Position numbers and translations under genes: made by a program. Shown piece after piece: positions 21,874 through 33,228 of a DNA stretch of 64,000 bases; the stretch's first letter is position 1; every line of letters begins with the position of its first letter. Where the stretch lies: the NCBI RefSeq assembly GCF_037042905.1, contig NC_087261.1, positions 16,180,917 to 16,244,916 on the forward strand, in the 5' to 3' direction. Below the pieces are notes generated by a model, which worked only from the letters and a program-made list of their open reading frames with translations, was not told the DNA's origin and did no database searches. This DNA is from Lytechinus pictus (taxonomy: Eukaryota; Echinodermata; Echinoidea; Temnopleuroida; Toxopneustidae).

Positions 21874-24800
21874 CTAGATAAAACAATAGACAACACAAAT
21901 AGCATCCAATTCCAGATGGGCTGAGGAAACTTTATTGATATGAAGACACCATAATCCTGACACCATTAAAAAATGATTACAAAAATAATACATAATAAAT
22001 AATAAAAATGATAATAATAATGATACTACTACTATTGATAATAATTATAATAATAATGATAATAATAATTACTACTACTGCTATCTAGGTTCATGGACTA
22101 AATTATCTTACTTGCAGTACATAGCAATGTTTTATACATAGCAATGTTTTCCCGGCTTTTAGCCAGGATAGAGACAAGACAAAATTATGCAGATATTTTA
22201 TTTTGATCTGGGACCAAATCAAAATAAATTTGCTGCAAAATCGGTTAATTAAAAACACATTTTTAAAGGTCATAGCCCTCACACCACAACCATTTTGGTT
22301 CACGTGCATTAAATTAATTTAATATAGTAGAAAAATGAAATAGTGACATGCACTTTGGGAAATATAGCAAAATTGAAAATGTAAAGATGATTCATACTCA
22401 GGGACTGGTTCTTACCTCTCCTAAATTGAATGCAATAAAGGCATCTCTAAACATTTGAACAGTGTCAAGGGTCTCCTTTACGCATTCTTGAAAGTGATCA
22501 GGACCGATTTCCAAACCTATGTATATACCACGGAAGAGCTGCATCAAATCCGATTCGCCAGATTCATTGTAATAAGTCACATCTATGAAAAGAAAAAAAA
22601 ACAATGATGTCTGGAAATATGCTGATGGAAAGATGTATCATAATGTGTATTCATAGTGTTTCCACACAGTTGCCTGTATGAAGATGTGATTCACAGTGTG
22701 TTCACACAGTTTCCTTTATGAAGATATGATTCAAAGTGTGTTCACACGGTTGATTCAGTGTGTTCACACAGTTGCCTATATGAACATGTGATTCACAGTG
22801 TGTTCACACAGTTGCCTGTATGAAGATGTGATTCTCACTGTGTTCACACAGTTGCCTATATGAAGATGTGATTCACAGTGTGTTCACACAGTTGCCTATG
22901 TGAAGATATGATTCAAAGTTTGTCCAAACAGTTGATTTACAGTGCACACAGTTGCCTATGTGAAGATATGATTCAAAGTGTGTCCACACAGTTGATGCAG
23001 TGTGTTCACACAGTTGCCTATATGAAGATGTGATTCACAGTGTGTTCACACAGTTTTCTATGTGAATATATGATTCAAAGTTTGTCCAAACAGTTGATTT
23101 ACAGTGCACACAGTTGCCTATATGTAGATATGATTCAGTGTGTTCACACAGTTGCCTGTATGAAGATGTGGTTCCCAGTGTGTTCACACATTTGCTGATG
23201 CAAAGATGTGATTCACAGTGCATTCACAGTTGCCTTTATGAAGATGTGATTCACAATGTATTCTCACAGTTGCATGTTCACACATTTGCCTATATGAAGA
23301 TATGATTCAGTTATGTTCATACAGTTGCCTATTATATGTGATGATATGATTCACAGTGTATTCACACAGTTGGCTATATGAAGATACGGTTCAGAGTATA
23401 TTCACACAGTTGCCTATATTAAGATGTGATTCACAGTGTGTTCACATAGTTGCCTGTATAAAGATGTGCATCACAGTGTGTTCTCACAGGCGCTCTTATG
23501 AAAATATGATTCAGTGTATTCACAGTTGCCTAGGTAAAGATGTGATTCACAGTGTGTTCATATAGTTGCCGATATTAAGATGTGATAAGATTCCAAGCTG
23601 ATCTTGGAAGTGCCAGTGGAATGCATTGAGAGCGAGGGCCATGGAGCAACGGACAATAATAATATTTACATTCATATAGTACTTCATACTTTGTGTTTCT
23701 AAGCGCTTTACATGACTGTTCCACACATAAAGTGCACCATCACCGCTCCCTTGGGAGTATCCTGACCAGGCAACCATTTTTTTTAAATTAATTGGCGCAC
23801 ACATGCCAATCTAATCACATTGACATTCATATCCTACTGGGTACCCATTTAACTTCTGGGTGGAGAGTGACAAATGTGGATAAGTGCTAGCTTGCCAAAG
23901 GTCATTAGCACTGGGCAGGATTCGAACACTTGACCCTTGGTTTAAGAGTCAAGTGACTGAACCACTACATCATGACACCTTCACAATATAGCATGAGGAA
24001 CAATGCACAAACTATCACATGCCATGACACATGACCTTTGACCTCTATCAGAGTACGTAACGCATACCTAACTCCATGATGCTGGTGTACTTCCTGTTCA
24101 TCAGGTATCTGACTTGATAGGATCCATTCGGAAGGTAAGAGGACATCGAAACATCCCCTTTGCTTACTGGGCGACTTCCAGGATTCTGCCCACCTTGAAC
24201 GTATCTAAAATAATTGTGAATGATTTTCTTTTATACATTTAGATCATCAATGGGACTGGTGTACATTTAACAAAACATTGGAGGAGCAGTAGAAGGAGAG
24301 GAAAAATGGTAATAGAACTAGTAGATGTAGTATGTGTAGTATAGTAGTAGTGGTAGTAGTAGTAGTAGTAGTCAGGGGCGTTTCCAGGATTTTTCAAAAG
24401 GGGGGGGCACATTTTCCGCGAGGAAAAATTTGACAAGAAAAAAAATATATAAAGGGTTTTACCAAAAATTAAGGGGATTTTGTCCACGAACAAATTTGAC
24501 AAGCCAAAAAAAAGGTCTTCACTTTCAAACGGGGGGGGTTGGTACGGGCTGGCTGTGCCCCCCCCCCGATCTACCAGTCGTAGTAGAAGTAATAGTAAAA
24601 ATGATAATACATACAATTTGTATAGCGCAGTTTCCATCTTAATCAGAAGTGCTTCAGAGCAAATTACAGAAAGGGATTTTAAAAAGTACATAGCAAGTAT
24701 GAACTACCGTACACAAGGTTAGCAATCTATGTGTGTCAAAGAGCACCATTATATATAGTAGTAGTAGTATAAGTAGAAGCATGTTGAGGACATCCTTCCT

Positions 24801-27800
24801 TTTATACCTACCCGTTGTCTAGGTATTGAAAAGGTTTAGGTATCAAGACTACAATGGTACACCAGTCTATTACAGGACCCTACTTTGTGATTCACAATCT
24901 TTGAGGATAGTCTTCATTATAGACCTACATTATTTGAAGTCCAGGAATTGAAAAGGTTTACATATCAAGACAAATCTATGGTTTGCACTGCATGTCTATT
25001 ACAGGACCCTGCTATTTGTATGACATTCTTTGAGAACACAGTCATATTCCTCAGACCTACCTGAAGTCCAGGTATTGATTGTCACTTGCTCCCTTTGGAA
25101 ATATTCCAATCCAGTCTTTCCTCGAGGCTTGGTCTTCAGAAATGGTCCAGGACACAACCAGCTTCCCGGCCCAGGCTACTTTCTTGGAACTAATGCTCAT
25201 GGAATGTGACGAGGCTACCTCGATGACCTGTTCAAAATGGTAAGGATGAAAAATCAAATGAGCTGAAGTGAGATAAAAGAAGAGGGGGAGACCCTTCCAG
25301 GAGTGTTCATTATCTAATTTCTAGTTTCCTGAAATGAAATAGAATTTTACATTTTAACTCATTCTCAAGTACTTGAGAAATGGTTTAAAACATGAGCAAA
25401 GGCTTGTTCAATTCAACATTTAGTATTAAAGGTTATCCATAGCAAAGCAATCTACTATCAACTTTATGGTCTACAGGAGAACAAAAACTTGTTAGTTTTC
25501 AGGAGTTAAACACTAAAAGTATCATGCTTAAAACACAACTACCCAAGTCGAAGCAAACCTACAGAACGGATTATGCAAAGCATGTATTGTTTGCCTCTCC
25601 TAGTTAAATTTTGCCTTTAAAATGTCACGATATTCTGTGGTCCCAAAGTTTTTAACACCAATTAGCAGATTCACTTGTGCATGTAGGCCTAATTGCTTTC
25701 ACCCCATTTTGGGAAATGGAGGGGTGGGGGCATGTTCCCCTTGTATCCTATAAAAAAACCAATTCAGGAAACCAGTTTGGAAGATCGCTTTGCTAGCGTT
25801 CCCACCTGATCACACAAAAGTGGTTTTCAAAATCACTTCACGTAAAGCAATCTTGTTGCTGTGGAAATGCTCTCATGAGTCAGTGGGGTGACACGTTTCG
25901 CGCGAAATTCGAAACCGCAGCATAGGCATTTTATAGCTGTCGTGTGGAGTAGCGTGCTCAAAATGAGCGAAGATCGCTTCCCGAAAAACAGTTGTGTCCT
26001 CACGCTAAAACCAGTTTAACAAGGCAGAGCGTTCTTGAAAACTACATCGCGAGGTGGTTTTCTGAACCGGTTTGTAAGATCGCTTTGACCGTTCTCACTA
26101 CACGTTAAACTAGTTTCCCGTAACCTACTTTTTTGGGGGAAGGTAGTGAGAACGGTGTCTCTACTCCCCCAATGTGCACCTCATGTTTTGATAAGGAATT
26201 TCATGCTGTGTTCGCTCCAGACGATTGTCTAGTGTGACACCAGAGATAGATCTAAACGGGGTATATAAGTAACAATCAGGGATTATGTCAAGATTGGTGA
26301 CTGGGACTCTGGAGAAAACCTACCATACGACTCAGGCCAAGGCCACAGACAGAAAATTCTGGCCTTGACATCCGTCATCCGTGTTTAAAGTAATACATTG
26401 TAAGAAATGGTCTTGGGCTTTAAATAATGTTTTGGAATTTTCCTAATCTTTAAAAGTCCTACTATCACCTGATCCTTGTCATTCAGCCCATACGCTATCC
26501 ACCAACCGGCGTCATTAACCCGGAAGAATGGGTTATTAATGAATGCTGCAGTGGTTAGGTTATGAGGAATCTTTCTCCATACATTCCATGATGTATCCCT
26601 TGAGGGTTGCCAAGTTTGCCATAATCTACAAGTAGGAGAGAAAAAAAAAATTCCAAGTTACATTCAAGCGAAAGGACTTTTTCACAGCTTGTATTAAGAA
26701 AAGAAATTTCTGGGCACCGTCTTACAAGAGCAGTGATCCTAGGGGGTCACTTCCATTGAAGAAGTGACCGCATCCGTGAGTAAAAAAAAGTACAGAAAAA
26801 AAAAATCTGTGTGGAAGTTTGGTGACCCTCATGTAGCTCTACCAGGTGGATGAAAAAAAAATCAAAATTGGTCAAAAAAGTAGAAGCATTTTTTTGTGAT
26901 TATGAATAAATTTTGCATGAATTAGGATAAATAATTTTCTAGTCAAAATTTTTAAATTCTGTGTACAAGTTTGGTGAACCTCATGCAGCTCTACCAGATG
27001 GAAGAAAAATATAGAAGAAGCATTTTTTGTGAATTTGAAAATTGCGCATAAATTAGCATATTTAATGAGTTTCAAAATTCTTTTTTAAAATTTTGAATCC
27101 CCCACCTAGTGCTATCATATAAAGCAAACAGAATTAAAATTGGACTTGAAATAACGAAGAAGCATTTCGAAATTGTGGACGGACGACGGGCGCCACGCCA
27201 CAACTAAACTCATCTGGCCGGATGAGCTAAAACGGTATTGATCTCCTGTCAAAATTTCCTGGGATTATTTTATATTTTGAATATTTCACAGCAAAAGTAG
27301 AAAAATTCCTGGAAATTCATGAAATTTCCGAATGAATGGATACACTGCAAAAAACTCTTGAAATACAACATTTTTGATACTTACTGCCCATTGGTTAGTT
27401 CCACTGCAAATATTTCTACTCCATTGTGAAAATTCCTACTCATGACCAAGTTATTCTGCACCCCTTTCTGCTCAAATGGAATCTTCTTGCCAGTCTGAGT
27501 CCATGATCCCCACGAGCAGTAACTCCAGGGATTATCCACCATGTCACACGCAGCCTGGGCGCACCTAAATAACATGTACAAAATAAAACAGGCAATATGA
27601 TGAAGACGCAGCAAAACGACACTATTTCCACTACTTTAATTCATCATCGATTGATCGGAAAGGCTAAGTTGAAAAAGGTTTACATTTGTAATCTCTACCT
27701 TTAATTTTCACTTTAAAAGACTGATCCACAATACCAGTCTACCTCAAGTTTACATAAATTTACACGACCGATGTAAAAGAATAGTTAACGAAACCTTTTA

Positions 27801-30800
27801 AGAAAAGCCCCCCTGCTTGTTTCGAAAGGTTGCGTTAACACACCACTCAATTCTCAACACAACATTTCGAGACAAGTGAGGGGACTTTTCTCAAAGGAAA
27901 CGTTTTTGTTGGCACATCGCAATGCACTGCAACACAACACTTTGAGATAAGCCAGTTTACAGGGCTCGAAATAAAAAATTCAAAGGGGCAAGGCAATTTT
28001 TTTAATAGGGAACTTAAAGTATTAGGGAAGGTGGTGCTCACTTCAGGGACATCCAAAGCCATTAAGAAAAGGTCATCATTAGTTAAATGTACTTTTCAAT
28101 GGGACACATGCACTGGATCACCACAGGGCACCAAGGCCTCGGGCACAAAGGGAACTTTAATAGTCTACAAATATTTGGAAGAGCATCAAGGCCATCTTGA
28201 GGGCATCAGAGACCATATCCTTGGGTGATCTTGAGTTAATTTTAACCCTATGATACCATACTGTCTGAGGTTAACCTTTAGAATAGAAAAATCTTCAACT
28301 CTGAAAGATTGCAAAATATTACAGATTAAACAAACAGATGTTTATAATTGGCTTTAATTCCCTTATCTGAATGACTTAATCAGGATCGAGTACAAGCTAC
28401 AGAGATTCTTGACTGTACAGTCAAAATTTATATTTCAAATTCAAGAATACAGTATACACCTATAAGTGATGAAGCAGAGTCCTGCCTTGACTGACTTGCC
28501 ATTTTAAGCTGACCTTGACCTTGGCCTCTACGAGAGGTTATTTCAAACGGCCCCAACTCGGAAAGTACCGGCCTCAATTTCCAATTAATCAAAATATACC
28601 ATTTACTGTACATGCATGTAGCCATAGGCCTATAAACTATCAATTGTGTGGTACTTCTGTGGTATACATAAATACACTTGGCATGCCTGGGTCTGTAGTA
28701 GATATGAAAACAGTGTTTTTCATAACACTGTAAACGCACAATCGCAATAGGCAATCCCCAAGGCGTAGACTGTTGAGGATTCATAGGCGATGTCTACATC
28801 AGGGACCTATCCACAGAGGATAAGTCTATTGTTACTGGGTTGCTGAGCATTGTCACAGCACCCCCAGTAACAATAGATAATCCTCCGTGGCCAGGTCAAT
28901 GGTCCACATGGCCATTTCTTACAAATCATAATATACCATCTACTGTACATGTATGTATCCATAGGCCTATCAATTGTGTGGTACTCCTGTGGTACACGTA
29001 AGTTTGTAAATTTCTGTGTGTAGTATCTGTGTGGTTCCTATGTTGAACACGTTTGTTTCACAAAAATTATCCCAGGAATGTTGAAGATATCACACATGTT
29101 CTGCAGTATTACTCTGCTGTACGTCTGTGGTACATTCAAGTCCTAAAATATTCTGTTTTACCCATGTTACATCCATGTTGAACTTGTAAGTAACACACAC
29201 ACACACAGATGCCACAGGAATGACAAATGCATCGCACACATTCTGTTGAAATTGTCCCATTCACTGTGTGGTGTTCCTGTTGTAATTTTGTAGTATTGTC
29301 TGTGGTGCTTTCCTGCAAGAATTCTGTGGTACTGTTCTGTGGTAATGTCTATCGTGTGGTATTCCTGTGGTACTGTCCTGCGATAATTCAGTGGTAATGT
29401 CTGTTGTACTGTCCTGAGGTATTCCTGTGATACTGTCCTGCAGCAATTTTGTGGTAGTGTCTGTGGTAATGTCCTCAAGTATTTGTGTAGTTCTTTCCTG
29501 TGGCACTGTCCTATGGTACTATGCGTCATATGGTAGTGTATGTGCATGGTATTACCCTGTAGTAATGTATGCAGCATGTACAGGTGTATAATTGTCCTGT
29601 GGTAGTTTTATACAGGAAGTCAAGTGGTATTCCTGTGGTGGTCCTGCGGTTATTACCACCTGGGCCTCGTTGCATAAAGTTACCATTATGGTAACTTTAC
29701 CATGCAATGGTAACTTGCATGGAATCCTTGATTTTGAGTGGCTGTTACCACAGTAATTACCACGAGATGGCAAAGTTTCCATAATAGTAACTTTTATGCA
29801 ACTGACCCTGGAGGTAATCCGTGGTATTTTTCTTTAGAACCTCCTGTGCTATTACCACAAGACTTTATTGCAGGATTGTAGCAAAGGAACTGTCCTGTGG
29901 TAAATGTCCAAAATTACAACAGGACAGGTCCTGTAATACTTTTTTGTTGTAAATCGTGTGTTACTTACCACAAGGTACCACAGGGTAGACCCATTCACCC
30001 TTAACCGTTTACATAAAGGTAAGCCTGCAAAGTTTTTTGCACAAGGGAGCTGATGTGGTATTTTTTACCAATACGCTAATTTTTTAAGCCTACAAATTTA
30101 CAATGTATGGAACGAAAGCGGTTTCGAAGTTATGGATCATTTTGCAGTTGTAGTTGGACCCCAAATTGCAAAAAAAACAACAACATGGGTTCATGTGGAA
30201 ATCCAGCAGCACAAATAATGTTTCCAACTAATTCATAAATGTGCCTAAATCATATTTTAAGCTGGTTGTGATGAGAATAGTGTCATCAAATTTATGGAAA
30301 GGAATAAAACATGTAGGAAAATAAATTCCAAAACATATTACTTCATACGCTTGAGCAGAACTTTATATGTACAAGCAGACACCAAAAATTTGTTATTGTG
30401 GTCTTATCAGATTAAACAAATATCTATCATTTATTATTATATTTATTATCAACGTCCGAGATGTCAGTTATATTACATAACTTTGACCAGAACCATATCA
30501 AGCAGACATCAAAATTAAGATTGTGGTCTTACTAAATTAACAAGATTTCTATTATTAAATAATATATTTATTATCAACATCCGAGATGTCAGTTTGGGGT
30601 TGGGGCTATTACCCCTTCTCCGTTGTGAGATGGATCCAAATAAGATAATATTTGTTTTATATTATAATCATTACTATATTATAAATTGAACCAGTCTAAT
30701 GTAAGAGATTAGGTCACACCTGGCTCTTCATAGTTAAACCAAAAGTTTATATCAGAGTTCAAATAATTGAACCCGACTTCAGAATATGGGCCTATGAATC

Positions 30801-33010
30801 TGGAACAAGCAAAATACGCTTGACCGCCTACGTACGTGTGTGTGTGTGTGTGGGTGGGTGGGGGAATATACCTACCTGTATACATAGCCACCCCGCCCGA
30901 CAGCTCCAATCATGATCTTCCCGTTGCGGTAGTTGTATCCCATTGTCTGGGCCATGGGTCTGGCGAGAATCGAGAATGTAGGTGAAGCTGAGAGTAAAGA
31001 TATAGATTGGATTATAGAGTAATTTTGATTGGTTCTTTGTCATTTTTTGAATGAAAATGCACATGTAATGGCGATCTTGATTGGTCGTTTCCTTTATGTA
31101 ATTGATTGGAAACATTTGTTTAATGTAGTACTTCCATGAAGCGGGGGGGGGGGGGGGGGTTATATTTCATAAGCTGTTCATTGACTTTGAAGTGTCAAAA
31201 CATTTAAGGTGTACTCCGCGTCGAGTAAAATAATAATTTCTGAATAAATACAGTAAGTAAAATTCACCTAGCAAAACACTGAAAATTTCATAAAAATCTG
31301 ATAACAAACTGAACATTTTATCATCTATCATGAATATAGATGAGCTGATGATGTCATGCATACTTGTACAAGTACATGCAAGTGTCTACCTTGTAATAAC
31401 AGCCCCACCTCTCTACCCCCCTCCCAGCTTCGGATCTGACACACATGTCTTCTTACAGGACATAGCCTTCCATGCTTTGAAGCTGTTGCCACCCGAGTGT
31501 TGCCAAGTCCTGTGCATCCCGCCAAAGGGAGAGATCATGAAACCTTCGTACTTGGTGGTGTAAGTGTTCTTTATCATCGTTGCATCAGTACCAAGAAGGG
31601 CACTACCGGCTACCAGACCCCAACTGCAGCTGGTCGCAGTGCCTATATTGAAAGAGAAAAGAACCAGCAACCTTAATAGCGCCACCTAAGCTGCCCAACT
31701 TTAGCAAAAGGAAGCAAGTGACACATCAGTCAACTTTGAGTTATTGTTGTTTCTGAAACACCCTTTGTATGTTGCACGTTCACGCAAAATTTTGGGAAAG
31801 AGATGATCGTTCTATGGAAAGATGTTGAAGAAAATATGCTGTTAAATTGCATTGACACCTATGTAAATGACGAACACACATTGTTCATTTACATCAAATT
31901 ATACTTTTGTAACTTGCTTCCTTTTGAAAAAGTACGGCAGTGAAGTCTTCATCTACTCACATCTAGCCAGTATCATGAAACATCCTGAGCTGTTTAGTCT
32001 TGTAATATAGGCACACTATATATTTTATGCAAAGCGTCTCCTTCTGTATCCAACACCCCCACACCATGTAATGCCAAACCGATTGAATATATACCCAGGG
32101 TTTGTACAAACATTCTGTACAAACAATCTTGCAACAGGTATGGATATCATGATCTGCTAGTGCTATGTAGCATTGAACACTGAACAACCAATGGCATACA
32201 TCCAGCCCTACCAACCTGTAAACATACAAAATAGTAGCGATTCATTCAAAAAATAGAGTCAAAGCATATTTTCCCATAAATGACTGTACATAATATCTGG
32301 ACAAAAAAGGAGTTTCCTTTACCTTAATGATATAATGTATACAAAAAAATTCAGAAAAACAAGTAAATCCATTCAAAAAGGAGTAGTTGGGAGGCCTGTA
32401 TATCTACACACACCCACACGCACACACACATCCTCACACACACACACACACACATATGTATATATATATATATATGAATATGAGAAACTATACATGTACA
32501 AGAGCTATCTGCCCTTTGGAAAGAATTGGTGAGGCCGAAACAACGTCTCTGCCGGGAATCAAACCCGGGCCCCCAGCTTTGAATGCCGGTGCCTTAACCA
32601 CTAGAACAAAGAGACAGGTTAGTGGCGAGGGCAACCCCAATCCGATTGACCTTCAGATAAACATATTTTTTTAATATTTCAATTAAATTTTCTGTCGGGT
32701 GTAGGTGAATTTTTAACAATGACAAGCCGCCATGCCTCAGTAGTCTGCAGGCGCAGACCCTGATTGGAACTTTGATCAACAAGTGTGCCTCCACGCAGAC
32801 TAGCCCATACAAAACCTGAACGAGAGGGCCTTCAGTACACAAGGCATGAGTAGGCTGCACATTCAGACCCTTAACTCGAGTGAAGGATTTGCCCAGCAGA
32901 CTAATGCCTCAGCTGGATCAAAGCTATTGCTTACATACAGTACATGTATGGGACAAATTATACAAATGTGAGAAATTAAATACATACATATAACGAGAGA
33001 AGATATATAA

Positions 33011-33044
<34 letters not shown>

Positions 33045-33191
33045 GTTGTGAAAGAAATGAATGAAGAGAACAATGGTAGGTGTAGCTTCAAATCGGCAAG
33101 GTTCCCCAGAGCTATTTGCCCTTTCTTCATTCATTTCTTTTACAACATATTTAAATACAAAGAGTTGCCAAAGCTGTTGTACATAATGTCT

Positions 33192-33228
<37 letters not shown>

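Larger units (their letters stand above)
1..22286 (+). repeat. Segmental duplication, copy 1
   Basis: Aligns in order and orientation with 36128-64000: unique landmarks, the last gene exon and most transposons match base by base apart from scattered substitutions and discrete insertions. The left edge is set by the window, so the true unit may begin further left. It holds the 3' flank of the gene and, at its left end, sequence that lies upstream of the gene in the other copy. Confidence 0.95.
32405..33225. repeat. CA and TA microsatellites in an intron
   Basis: (CA)n and (TA)n at 32405-32475, (AT)n at 33008-33045 and again at 33195-33227. Between the two AT tracts, GTGAAAGAAATGAATGAAG (about 33049) and CTTCATTCATTTCTTTTAC (about 33125) form an inverted pair. 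Confidence 0.8.

Noticed and set aside
22640..23580. CRISPR-like array of 40-bp units
   Set aside because: Units are contiguous and drifting, without unique spacers, inside an intron of an animal gene: a minisatellite.
31643..31685. Signal-peptide-like stretch before exon 3
   Set aside because: It begins at GTG rather than ATG and is the translated pyrimidine tract of a splice acceptor; the exon joins in phase to an upstream exon.
32535..32622. Functional tRNA with a TCA anticodon
   Set aside because: A and B boxes are present but stems pair poorly and it lies among repeats in an intron; more likely a SINE head or pseudogene.
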